DNA from: Archivesica marissinica
Taxonomy: Eukaryota; Mollusca; Bivalvia; Venerida; Vesicomyidae
Length of the DNA stretch: 64,000 nucleotides
Assembly (NCBI GenBank): GCA_014843695.1
Contig: CM026395.1
Location: 51,966,935-52,030,934 of the forward strand
Direction of reading: 5' to 3'
In this document: positions 44,938-55,904 of the stretch, piece by piece
Layout of the letters: each line of letters starts with the position of its first letter
Numbering within the stretch: the stretch's first letter is position 1
Translations under genes and position numbers: made by a program
Notes under the pieces: model-generated
Databases searched by the model: none
What the model saw: only the letters and a program-made list of their open reading frames with translations
Told to the model about the DNA's origin: nothing

Positions 44938-47283
44938 CGACTGTCGCGACCACCATGAAGTTAGGGTTTCATCCAGTTTTTATACGACTGTCGCGACCAC
45001 CATGAAGTTAGGGTTTCATCCAGTTTTTATACGACTGTCGCGACCACCATGAAGTTAGGGTTTCATCCATGAAGTTAGGGTTTCATCCAGTTTTTATACG
45101 ACTGTCACGACCACCATGAAGTTAGGGTTTCATCCAGTTTTTATACGACTGTCACGACCACCATGAAGTTAGGGTTTCATCCAGTTTTTATACGACTGTC
45201 GCGACCACCATGAAGTTAGGGTTTCATCCAGTTTTTATACGACTGTCACGACCACCATGAAGTTAGGGTTTCATCCAGTTTTTATACGACTGTCGCGACC
45301 ACCATGAAGTTAGGGTTTCATCCAGTTTTTATACGACTGTCGCGACCACCATGAAGTTAGGGTTTCATCCAGTTTTTATACGACTGTCGCGACCACCATG
45401 AAGTTAGGGTTTCATCCAGTTTTTATACGACTGTCGCGACCACCATGAAGTTAGGGTTTCATCCAGTTTTTATACGACTGTCACGACCACCATGAAGTTA
45501 GGGTTTCATCCAGTTTTTATACGACTGTCGCGACCACCATGAAGTTAGGGTTTCATCCAGTTTTTATACGACTGTCGCGACCACCATGAAGTTAGGGTTT
45601 CATCCAGTTTTTATACGACTGTCGCGACCACCATGAAGTTAGGGTTTCATCCAGTTTTTATACGACTGTCACGACCACCATGAAGTTAGGGTTTCATCCA
45701 GTTTTTATACGACTGTCGCGACCACCATGAAGTTAGGGTTTCATCCAGTTTTTATACGACTGTCGCGACCACCATGAAGTTAGGGTTTCATCCAGTTTTT
45801 ATACGACTGTCGCGACCACCATGAAGTTAGGGTTTCATCCAGTTTTTATACGACTGTCACGACCACCATGAAGTTAGGGTTTCATCCAGTTTTTATACGA
45901 CTGTCACGACCACCATGAAGTTAGGGTTTTATCCAGTTTTTATACGACTGTCACGACCACCATGAAGTTAGGGTTTTATCCAGTTTTTATACGACTGTCA
46001 CGACCACCATGAAGTTAGGGTTTTATCCAGTTTTTATACGACTGTCGCGACCACCATGAAGTTAGGGTTTTATCCAGTTTTTATACGACTGTCACGACCA
46101 CCATGAAGTTAGGGTTTCATCCAGTTTTTATACGACTGTCACGACCACCCTGGAAGTTAGGGTTTCATCCAGTTTTTATACGACTGTCGCGACCACCATG
46201 AAGTTAGGGTTTCATCCAGTTTTTATACGACTGTCGCGACCACCATGAAGTTAGGGTTTCATCCAGTTTTTATACGACTGTCACGACCACCATGAAGTTA
46301 GGGTTTCATCCAGTTTTTATACGACTGTCACGACCACCATGAAGTTAGGGTTTCATCCAGTTTTTATACGACTGTCACGACCACCATGAAGTTAGGGTTT
46401 TATCCAGTTTTTATACGACTGTCGCGACCACCATGAAGTTAGGGTTTTATCCAGTTTTTATACGACTGTCGCGACCACCATGAAGTTAGGGTTTCATCCA
46501 GTTTTTATACGACTGTCACGACCACCATGAAGTTAGGGTTTCATCCAGTTTTTATACGACTGTCGCGACCACCATGAAGTTAGGGTTTCATCCAGTTTTT
46601 ATACGACTGTCGCGACCACCATGAAGTTAGGGTTTCATCCAGTTTTTATACGACTGTCGCGACCACCATGAAGTTAGGGTTTCATCCAGTTTTTATACGA
46701 CTGTCACGACCACCATGAAGTTAGGGTTTCATCCAGTTTTTATACGACTGTCACGACCACCATGAAGTTAGGGTTTTATCCAGTTTTTATACGACTGTCA
46801 CGACCACCATGAAGTTAGGGTTTTATCCAGTTTTTATACGACTGTCACGACCACCATGAAGTTAGGGTTTTATCCAGTTTTTATACGACTGTCGCGACCA
46901 CCATGAAGTTAGGGTTTTATCCAGTTTTTATACGACTGTCACGACCACCATGAAGTTAGGGTTTCATCCAGTTTTTATACGACTGTCACGACCACCCTGG
47001 AAGTTAGGGTTTCATCCAGTTTTTATACGACTGTCGCGACCACCATGAAGTTAGGGTTTCATCCAGTTTTTATACGACTGTCGCGACCACCCTGGAAGTT
47101 AGGGTTTCATCCAGTTTTTATACGACTGTCGCGACCACCATGAAGTTAGGGTTTCATCCATGAAGTTAGGGTTTCATCCAGTTTTTATACGACTGTCACG
47201 ACCACCCTGGAAGTTTTTATCCCGTTTGTATCAACTGTCACGACCACCGTGGAAGTTTTTATCCAGTTTTTATACAACTGTAC
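44938..47283. repeat. 47-bp satellite with a larger internal duplication
   Basis: The unit starts cgactgtcgcgaccaccatg and continues through aagttagggtttcatcc to agtttttata, 47 bp, about 48 copies. Variants are gtcacgacc for gtcgcgacc, ttttatcc for tttcatcc, and a 48-bp unit with ccaccctgg. The ccaccctgg unit and the preceding run of ttttatcc units recur at a spacing of 847 bp (18 units). The last two units lack the ttagggtttca part and may be ancestral or decayed. Confidence 0.95.
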
Positions 47284-47336
47284 AAGCTTTTATTAGCCAG
47301 GCCTTTCTGCTACGTAGCATAATCATTTGACCATGT

Positions 47337-47740
47337 TGCGAGTTTGTGACTGAGTGGTTAAGGTCGATGACTTCGAATATCCCCCATACCGCTATAGGTT
47401 CGAATCTCACCGATGGTATCAAATTCTTTCAAGTGAGGAAGCTATCCAGCTGGCTTACTGTAGATCAGTGGTTCTACCCGCGTGCCCGTCAGTGCGTGAA
47501 ATAATGCTTGGATGGTCATTCGGTGTCTTCACCAATAATAGCTGGAAAGTCGCCCTATGACCTAAGCTGTTGGTGCTACACTAAGCCCGGGATCTTCCTC
47601 CACCAATAATAGCTGGAAAGTCGCCATATGACCTAAGCTGTTGGTGCTACACTAAGCCCGGGATCTTCCTCCACCAATAATAGCTGGAAAGTCGCCATAT
47701 GACCTAAGCTGTTTGTGCTACGTTAAGCCCCAAACAAACC
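47337..47740 (+). mobile_element. SINE A with a good tRNA-like head and a triplicated body segment
   Basis: The head tgactgagtggttaaggtcg, then gacttcgaat and ataggttcgaatctcacc reads like a type II (Ser/Leu) tRNA with a long variable arm. The body is ggttctacccgcgtgcccgt and so on. The segment gggatcttcctccaccaata to actaagccc is repeated with a 71-bp period (47589, 47660; the first copy is partial at 47528). This is a small tandem expansion of the same segment that gave the 36-bp satellite. Confidence 0.8.
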
Positions 47741-47755
47741 AATTGAAGGGTTTTT

Positions 47756-48056
47756 TTCTAGAGTGGAGTGGCAGGGCATACTGCCCTGCCCTTTTTAGCC
47801 TGCCCTTTTGCCTTTTAAAAAAAGAGTGATTTTAAACCTCAACATTCAACAGCCTCCGGTCGGGCAGACGTATATAACTTAGAACTCGTCCGCCCTTTCA
47901 ATATGTACTGCCGTACTGTCTCTTTGGCCAATCACTGTAATTTGGGCAAACTGTTCTAGGGACTAACCCCAAAATATCCCCTCCTGCACCTCATCTTGGC
48001 TCAAAATGCACCCTGTCTCTTTTCTGACCCACCCTGTCCAGTTTTCCACTCTAGAA
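47756..48056. mobile_element. MITE candidate with TTCTAGAGTGGA ends
   Basis: ttctagagtgga at 47756-47767 is mirrored by tccactctagaa at 48045-48056, enclosing 301 bp with no coding potential. Some similarity continues inwards (a G-rich part against gacagggtgg). No clear target duplication is visible. Confidence 0.4.
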
Positions 48057-48310
48057 TAAAGCCTACAATTGTGAGTATATTCTTGACCGATTGAGACAAG
48101 CATTAGAGATGATGATATTGATTTCTAGTACATCACATTTGTGGTATATAAACGTAAACATGTTTGTTTTGTTATAGCGTCGCCCCTATTAAAACGGGAC
48201 AGCCATTTCTGACTTGTGAGACACCTCTTATGAACATCAGTACTTCCCGAATTATATCCCCACAAGCCAGGCTGATAAGGTAATCAGTATCTATTATTTA
48301 ACTAGCTGGC
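48057..48310. other. Intergenic sequence, no gene seen
   Basis: No recognisable feature, though it may be decayed Gypsy sequence because integrase homology starts just downstream. Confidence 0.4.
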
Positions 48311-48870
48311 GTCTCACCAAGTGGCCATATTAGAATAAACCTTGACGATCAGGTAGTTCATTATGGTGTTCCGGCATTAATCCACAGTGACAAAGGACAG
48401 TCCTTCGAACCACATGTGATAAAGGAACTGTGTAACATAGTCGGTATTGACAAATCTAGGACAACACCATATCATCCTCAATGGAATCCCGTTGAGAGAT
48501 TTCATTCTACTCTTCTCAAAATGTTTGGTACTCGCGAAGATAACCATGCAGAAATCCGACTGGATGTCGTGTGTTCCAACTTTTGGTTCACGCCTATAGT
48601 GCAACAAAGCATGACAGCACTAGCAATTCGCCCTTCTTTTTAATGTTTGATTCACATCTGAGAATAGCAACAGATGCCTTTTTGGGACTATCAACTGAGC
48701 GAGATATTCACTTCTCACTACGAGTTCGTAAGAAAATTGAAAGGATGACTCTTATATGCATATGACACAGCCAGAACATGTTCCAAACTCGTAAGCAAGG
48801 TCAACAAGCAGTTTTATGACAAAGCCAAACATTTTATGTTAGTGCCAGGCGATAAGAGTTCTCGTCAAAA
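48311..48870 (+). pseudogene. Ty3/Gypsy integrase core fragment
   Basis: The frame that includes 48341-48570 reads VVHYGVPALIHSDKG and continues to TPYHPQWNPVERFHSTLLK, matching the Gypsy integrase core (HSD-G-FES...TPYHPQ--G--ER-N). The Asp of HSD and the Glu of VERF are the second and third catalytic positions. A deletion in the PQ-x-D-G segment and a frameshift near 48570 disable it. No reverse transcriptase, LTR or primer-binding site is visible next to it, so it is a solo fragment. Confidence 0.75.
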
Positions 48871-49650
48871 ATGGTTTGGCAACTCCATTGGTAGATAACC
48901 TTATGTCCGACAACTCCTTTGGTAGATGATCTCAGGTTTAGCAACTCCATTGGTAGATAACCTTATGTCCGACAACTCCTTTGGTAGATGATCTCAGGTT
49001 TAGCAACTCCTTTGGTAGATGACCTTAGGTCTGGCAACTCCTTTGGTAGATTACCTAGATCATCTACAAATGAAGTTGTCAGACCTAAGGTCATCCACCC
49101 AAAAGTCATCTTAAAAAGACCTTAGGGAATCTATCAAAGTAGTTGCCAGACCTTAGGTAATCAACTGAAAGGAGTTACCAGACCAAATGTCATCTTCCAG
49201 AACTAACGACACATACCAACGAAGTGCCAGACCTAAGGTTATCAACCAATGAGTTTCCAGACCTAAGTGTATATACCAATGGCGTTACCAGACCTAGGGT
49301 CATCAAGCGAAGGGATTACCAGACCTAGGGTCATCTACCAAAGGATTTACCAGACCTAGGGTCATCTACCAAAGGATTTACCAGACCTACGGCCATCTAC
49401 CAAAGGATTTACCAGACCTAGGGTCATCTACCAAAGGATTTACCAGACCTAGGGTCATCTACCAAAGGATGTACCAGACCTACGGCCATCTACCAAAGGA
49501 TTTACCAGACCTAGGGTCATCTACCAAAGGATTTACCAGACCTAGGGTCATCTACCAAAGGATTTACCAGACCTACGGCCATCTACCAAAGGATTTACCA
49601 GACCTAGGGTCATCAAGCGAAGGGATTACCAGACATATGTTCATCAACCA
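48871..49650. repeat. 31-bp satellite that switches orientation
   Basis: From 48871 to about 49055 the units read aactcctttggtagatgatc then tcaggtttagc. From about 49060 to 49650 the units are the reverse complement: ccagacctagggtcatctac then caaaggattta. The unit is 31 bp in both directions. The central part is the most degenerate and the right part the most homogeneous. The array starts directly after the integrase fragment. Confidence 0.85.
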
Positions 49651-50254
49651 AATAAAAGGGTTACCCAGAGTGAAGGTGGAACAATTTATGTCAAGTAAAT
49701 TACTTGTTGCCACAAGACAAGACATTATGATCTGTCAATACCAGATAACACATGTAAAAACACGAAGAGTTGTTATAGTTTAAATCATTTTAATATATTA
49801 TGTTATGAAATGCATTTAAAAACAATGTAAATGTGTTCATCTGAAACTTGCAATTATGCCTACAGCTGGTCGTAATGTTTTATCTCACAGACTATATATT
49901 AATACGCAATGCTTATAGAAACCTTCACCAGCATATATATTGTACATGTATGAATGTATTGAACTTGTCTTGCCATTTTCCTCTTCTATGCAACCTCATG
50001 TGCCTTATTGGCTTGATGTAATATTGAAAATAAACTTGTCCACCTTATATTAAACATAGGTACTATTATATTGTTTTATAATAATCTTATATAATGAGTT
50101 GATAGAATATTTTATTTCATTGAATACAAACAAAAAATATAACATTTGAAGTAGGCCAAAAATGACATGCGGGGCCCAGACTGTCGAACACATCCGATAT
50201 AAATGCTAGGGTTATGATGGAGAACCAGGATGTGATTAATAGCCATTATAATAA
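49651..50254. other. Intergenic sequence, no gene seen
   Basis: No gene is recognisable. It could include decayed 3' Gypsy sequence after the array, but nothing supports that directly. Confidence 0.4.
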
Positions 50255-50530
50255 TATATTAATTGAAACAGACAATAGAAGATGCTGGGTCATTATTAAT
50301 TGAAACAGACTAGAATATTCTGGGTCATTATTAATTGAAACAGACTATAGAAGATTCTAGGTTTATTATTAATTGAAACAACTATAGAAGATTCTGGGTT
50401 ATTATTAATTGAAACAGACTATAGGATATTCTGGGTTATTATTAATTGAAACAGACTATAGAAGATTCTGGGTTATTATTAATTGAAACAGACTATAGAA
50501 GATTCTGGGTTATTATTAATTGAAACAATA
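50255..50530. repeat. 37-bp tandem repeat, about 7-8 copies
   Basis: The unit is attattaattgaaacagact then atagaagattctgggtt, with small indels. A separate two-copy repeat (gtagaattctgtgtgaaaac) follows at about 50677-50720. Confidence 0.85.
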
Positions 50531-50839
50531 ATTATGGTATGGATGTATTTCCTAGTCAGTTGAATGCTTAGTAAATATATTAAAATCATAAATGTGTTAA
50601 AGTTAGTAAATTGGGGACGAGTGATTACATTTTTAATTGTTAAGCTTTAAATTAAATGGTAGTTTATGTAAACATTGTAGAATTCTGTGTGAAAACATTG
50701 TAGAATTCTGTGTGAAAAAATTGAAGGATGGACTCGATGTGTAGAACGCTTGGAGCATTATTATTAATTTAAAAAGTCATTTGTCTGTCAATTGTTGGAA
50801 GTAAATCATATAAATTGATGTGTAATATTATTGTCACCC

Positions 50840-50940
50840 ACACATCCAGAAGAAAAGACATTTGAGGAACTTAAAAAACTTGTTCAAGGCCATCTCAACC
50901 GGTAAACATCAGAAGTTGGAGCCAAAACTAAGAGCCATAT
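50840..50940 (+). pseudogene. Possible Gypsy Gag fragment
   Basis: The short frame PEEKTFEELKKLVQGHLNR resembles the conserved Gypsy Gag segment (P--KT-EEL---L--HL-PKP). A stop follows at once and a degenerate SEVGAKTKSH segment comes after. Being short and stop-interrupted, it could be chance, but Gypsy integrase sequence lies 2 kb upstream. Confidence 0.35.
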
Positions 50941-51424
50941 AGTTCAGAGATAACTATTTGAAGTCATGTGCATTTTGCTAGTGTTGTATATTTTCGTGAT
51001 AGCAGCACAAATTACATATAATTTCACTCTTCAATTAGAACCACTCAAAGGGGAGAGCACTCCCCCTCTCGAATATCAATGTTCCATATAGCATGTGCTT
51101 TTAAGGAAATCAGTAAAACGACAGGTTTTCTCTTTAAAATGGATGCTACCTTTATTTGAAGAATGGGGGCGGGTGGTGTAAAAGTACTGTGCTGACACGG
51201 GTTCACAAGTACGTAGTCTGATTATGGTCCATAGCGACTCTGGTTGGTTTTGAACCTGAAACCCCTTGTCCAGACCCCAAGCATATGCGAGTCTGGTTCC
51301 CGTTCTTTACCTTTTACAATCCGTATTTATATAATCCCACCAGATGTTGCCCAATTACATATATATGAATAGTTTATTGGCGTTCACTTAGAGACTTTTA
51401 ATTGAGTCAGATGTTATCATAATT
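50941..51424. other. Intergenic sequence, no gene seen
   Basis: No coding frame or repeat is recognised up to the start of the 31-bp array. Confidence 0.5.
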
Positions 51425-53266
51425 ATGACTGATTTATTGACTTAGATGACAGTGCAGGATTGATTTATTGACTTAGATGACAGTGCAGGATTGATTTATT
51501 GACTTAGATGACAGTGCAGGATTGATTTATTGACTTAGATGACAGTGCAGGATTGATTTATTGACTTAGATGACAGTGCAGGATTGATGTATTGACTTAG
51601 ATGACAGTGCAGGACTGATTTATTGACTTAGATGACAGTGCAGGATTGATTTATTGACTTAGATGACAGTGCAGGATTGATTTATTGACTTAGATGACAG
51701 TGCAGGATTGATTTATTGACTTAGATGACAGTGCATGATTGATTTATTGACTTAGATGACAGTGCAGGATTGATTTATTGACTTAGATGACAGTGCACGA
51801 TTGATTTATTGACTTAGATGACAGTGCACGATTGATTTATTGACTTAGATGACAGTGCAGGATTGATTTATTGACTTAGATGACAGTGCATGATTGATTT
51901 ATTGACTTAGATGACAGTGCATGATTGATTTATTGACTTAGATGACAGTGCACGATTGATTTATTGACTTAGATGACAGTGCAGGACTGATTTATTGACT
52001 TAGATGACAGTGCATGATTGATTTATTGACTTAGATGACAGTGCAGGATTGATTTATTGACTTAGATGACAGTGCAGGATTGATTTATTGACTTAGATGA
52101 CAGTGCAGGATTGATTTATTGACTTAGATGACAGTGCAGGATTGATTTATTGACTTAGATGACAGTGCATGATTGATTTATTGACTTAGATGACAGTGCA
52201 GGATTGATTTATTGACTTAGATGACAGTGCAGGATTGATTTATTGACTTAGATGACAGTGCAGGATTGATGTATTGACTTAGATGACAGTGCAGGACTGA
52301 TTTATTGACTTAGATGACAGTGCAGGATTGATTTATTGACTTATATGACAGTGCAGGATTGATTTATTGAATTAGATGACAGTGCAGGATTGATTTATTG
52401 ACTTAGATGACAGTGCAGGATTGATTTATTGACTTAGATGACAGTGCAGGATTGATTTATTGACTTAGATGACAGTGCACGATTGATTTATTGACTTAGA
52501 TGACAGTGCACGATTGATTTATTGACTTAGATGACAGTGCAGGATTGATTTATTGACTTAGATGACAGTGCATGATTGATTTATTGACTTAGATGACAGT
52601 GCATGATTGATTTATTAACTTAGATGACAGTGCACGATTGATTTATTGACTTAGATGACAGTGCAGGACTGATTTATTGACTTAGATGACAGTGCAGGAT
52701 TGATTTATTGACTTAGATGACAGTGCAGGATTGATTTATTGACTTAGATGACAGTGCAGGATTGATTTATTGACTTAGATGACAGTGCAGGATTGATTTA
52801 TTGACTTAGATGACAGTGCAGGATTGATTTATTGACTTAGATGACAGTGCAGGATTGATTTATTGACTTAGATGACAGTGCAGGATTGATTTATTGACTT
52901 AGATGACAGTGCAGGATTGATTTATTGACTTAGATGACAGTGCAGGATTGATTTATTGACTTAGATGACAGTGCAGGATTGATTTATTGACTTAGATGAC
53001 AGTGCAGGATTGATTTATTGACTTAGATGACAGTGCAGGACTGATTTATTGACTTAGATGACAGTGCATGATTGATTTATTGACTTAGATGACAGTGCAG
53101 ATTGATTTATTGACTTAGATGACAGTGCATGATTGATTTATTGACTTAGATGACAGTGCAGGATTGATTTATTGACTTAGATGACAGTGCAGGATTGATT
53201 TATTGACTTAGATGACAGTGCAGGATTGATTTATTGACTTAGATGACAGTGCAGGATTGATTTATC
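51425..53266. repeat. 31-bp satellite with a 22-unit higher-order repeat
   Basis: The unit is gattgatttattgacttag then atgacagtgcag, 31 bp, about 59 copies. Variant units (gatgtatt, ggactg, catgatt, cacgatt) occur in an ordered series. The single gatgtatt variant at 51586 recurs at 52268, exactly 682 bp (22 units) later, and the next 13 unit types repeat in nearly the same order. This shows a block duplication of at least 13 units with a 22-unit period. Confidence 0.95.
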
Positions 53267-53560
53267 GATTGGTATTAACTTTCACATGGCGCAAAAGGGT
53301 TGCCTAAATTACAATTTATTGAATTTTTTTTAAATGATTGATTTGGTAAATTGTATTAACTTACGGACTTTCACATCACGCCAGAGGTTACCTAAATTAC
53401 AATTTGTGATTGATTTATTGAATGATAATAACTTAGGACCTTCTCATCACGCCAGAGGTTACCAACATTAAAAGTTATGATAGATTTATTGAATGATATT
53501 ATGCTTATGGACTATCTCATCACGCCAGAAGTTATAAAATTACAATTTATCATTGAGAGC
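53267..53560. repeat. Degenerate ~70-bp repeat, possible source of the 31-bp array
   Basis: Three or four diverged copies carry gatttattgaatgata, then cttatggactatctcat and cacgccagaggttacc. The gattgatttattgaatgat segment resembles the 31-bp unit's gattgatttattgacttag, so the satellite may have grown from one of these copies. Confidence 0.55.
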
Positions 53561-53741
53561 ATTATAGATACAATACAATTATTTTATGAACTCGGTTCAT
53601 GTTTACATGATAATATGAGTGACAAATGAAAGAAAACACATACATGCATATATATATATATATATATGAACTATACATAAATACGAGGTTATTGTTGTGT
53701 TGAAAGTTATTTTCAAAAATAAATATGATTTTGATAATGCA

Positions 53742-54130
53742 TTACGTAACATGTTCTACTATTTCTTTCATGAACAGACATAGTTTTCTATAACAAGGTA
53801 TATTTTTCAACTTTGGATTTATAATGGCATCAAAATAAAATATGTTTGGTCTATTACAATACTTGGAGTCCAAAAAACGTTTTCTACTATTTGTAAAGTG
53901 ATTACATTCTAATAAATAGTGATACTCGTCGCCAATAGACACATTGCACAAATTGCACTTTCTCCGTTCAAGTTTTATATTGTTCCACTGGTAATTTATG
54001 GTTATGTGTTCTAAATTTTAAAAGTGGCATAGGTGTCGAAATAAGATATTTCTCAAATTCAAAGGTATGTTTAAACAGTCTGTAATTATAGAGGATTGAC
54101 ATTATCAAATTAGATTTCCACGTTGAATAA
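53742..54130 (-). pseudogene. LINE ORF2 C-terminal remnant
   Basis: Minus-strand translation shows a zinc-knuckle-like CNVSIGDEYHYLLEC block followed by RKRFLDSKYCNRPN, which parallels the C terminus of LINE1 (CNSCNSLEDEFHFVLEC and so on). Upstream, between 53951 and 54130, further residues are visible with frameshifts. It is a short truncated copy of a LINE1-related element. Confidence 0.7.
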
Positions 54131-54278
54131 TTTATTTTATTATTAGTAGTAGTAGTCTATTTTATTATTGTTATCCGAAAATTTGTGTTGTGGTTGTATC
54201 AATTGTTCACAGCAAAGATGAAGTTTTGTATAAGGTTGCATAGAGAGGTAAATGGCATACAATATATTTACAAAATCA

Positions 54279-54392
54279 TTATTCATGTCGTTTTCCCAGC
54301 CTCTTCTTCTCGGTGTACAGTTTCTCGAGCTGTTTGCCGGCGATCTGGCTCTTGTGCGGTGGGCACTGGTCAACACTTATCTTCTGGGACAT
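54279..54392 (-). other. Possible host coding exon, 37 codons
   Basis: The minus-strand ATG at 54392 follows a splice-acceptor-like ggactacag by 2 nt. It opens 37 codons that are much more GC-rich than the surroundings and rich in Lys, Glu and Gln (for example QLEKLYTEKKRLGK), then stops at TAA. The composition contrast and acceptor suggest a host exon. No family is recognised and no donor is seen in frame. Confidence 0.3.
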
Positions 54393-54579
54393 TTCTGTAG
54401 TCCGGTGCTTTGTTGATGGTGTCTATATAAATAAAATATGCATGCATAAAGCCTTTCACAATATTTCAAAGAAAATAATATTTCAAAGAAATCGAAGTTA
54501 AATTTTCATATTGCATTATAATATGTATTCATACATATGCACTAATAAATGCATTGTTTAATGTGTATTTTATCAAATG

Positions 54580-54790
54580 TGTACCGCTGTAACCTATTAC
54601 CGCTGTAACCTATTATCACTGATGGTCACGGGTTTGAGTCCCGCCCAGACTGTGTCTCTTTATATGAAAATGTTTGCAATTTCTTACGGAGGTTTATGCG
54701 CAAATTACTGGATAACCGCTGGAGCCTGCCCAGGAAAGGTGTTGTTAGGTAAACTGTCTGCTGCTCATATGGGCAACCTGCAAATCATAC
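54580..54790 (+). mobile_element. SINE remnant with a B box and SINE C-like tail
   Basis: A perfect B-box-like cacgggtttgagtcccgcc at about 54628 is preceded by a duplicated taccgctgtaacctatta word in place of an A box. Downstream, ggataaccgctggagcctgc and ccaggaaaggtg resemble the SINE C tail, and gctcatatgggcaacctg resembles the SINE V tail. It is a degraded or chimeric SINE. Confidence 0.5.
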
Positions 54791-54849
54791 ACGTTCTTAG
54801 TTTTAGAAGATTTGCAAGCGAACCAATAGTGAACATAACTTACGACGTT

Positions 54850-55904
54850 GTCAGTCTGTGACAATGACCCATGATCTATTTTTTACAGGACAAACAAGCC
54901 TCCGACATAGCAGTCAAACAACACATTATGTGTTTATAAAGTAATATATGCGCAGTTGCAAATACATCCATAGCCATCTTGCTAGTAACAAATCTACACA
55001 CTCCATACACATTCATCTAAGTTGACAGAGAACAAATATTTACCTTTTTGTTCCTACAAGTTTGTTGCTTTTCTTCGCCAGATCTTACCGACGCAATATT
55101 CTTTGCAACTGAAATATACCAGACATCGTTATAACTGGATCAAAGTCAGCACTAAGATTAAATTAAACACGATTGAAAGTTTGTTTACAATTTAAACAAT
55201 ATAATAAACTCTTTATTCTATAAATACGTATTTTATTAGCATCTTGCTGATTAACAATAAATAGTTCACAAACAAGTAACGTATGGAATAGGACGATTGT
55301 TTTCAATCTTTTATCAATGGGGGATGACTTTAGGTTATTATAGATATTGACATAAACACATACGGTACTATGGAAATAAACAACTACTCTATATCAATGT
55401 CACGCCAGTCTATTTTCCCACAGACACTGGTTGGTTCCAAAAACTAATATGGCAAAGATGATAATGGACCATTCACAAAGTGTCCTGTGGTTTTTTCCTC
55501 CAAATTAATAATTGACCAAACCACGATGTATGTACACGTATGATTAATTAATGAAGGCACAGAACAAATCATTTTTCAAACAACCCAATTTACAATAATT
55601 ACCCAACAATATATTTAATTAAACATGTTTTAGCAAATATATACTGTGCAAAAAACCCAAATATTTGCAGGGAAATGTTTATCATTGTCATAAATAAATA
55701 AATAGTAATGTATTATATAAATACATTAATCTATTTCTAAATATGGCCATTTGTTTGCCATGTTATATATATAAATGTTATATTATGCCTAATACATATG
55801 CTATCATTTTTGTACCTAAATTATCAGTTCTCCTTTCGCGCGTAAATGACTAAATATTGTGTGCCTGGTTTAAATTTATCGGGACAGAGTTTGCAGGTGG
55901 CCAG
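54850..55904. other. Mostly unannotated AT-rich sequence
   Basis: No gene or repeat is recognised. On the minus strand at 55089-55108, an acceptor-like tatatttcag, 20 nt and a donor-like GTAAGAT could form a micro-exon upstream of the 54392 ORF; this is speculative. Confidence 0.4.

Noticed and set aside
43468..44958. 496- and 364-codon frames across the second gap
   Set aside because: Most of each frame is N; the coding signal on the minus strand is the Tc1-like transposase in other frames.
44938..47283. Interstitial telomere
   Set aside because: ttaggg occurs once per 47-bp unit and not as consecutive hexamers, so this is not telomeric repeat DNA.
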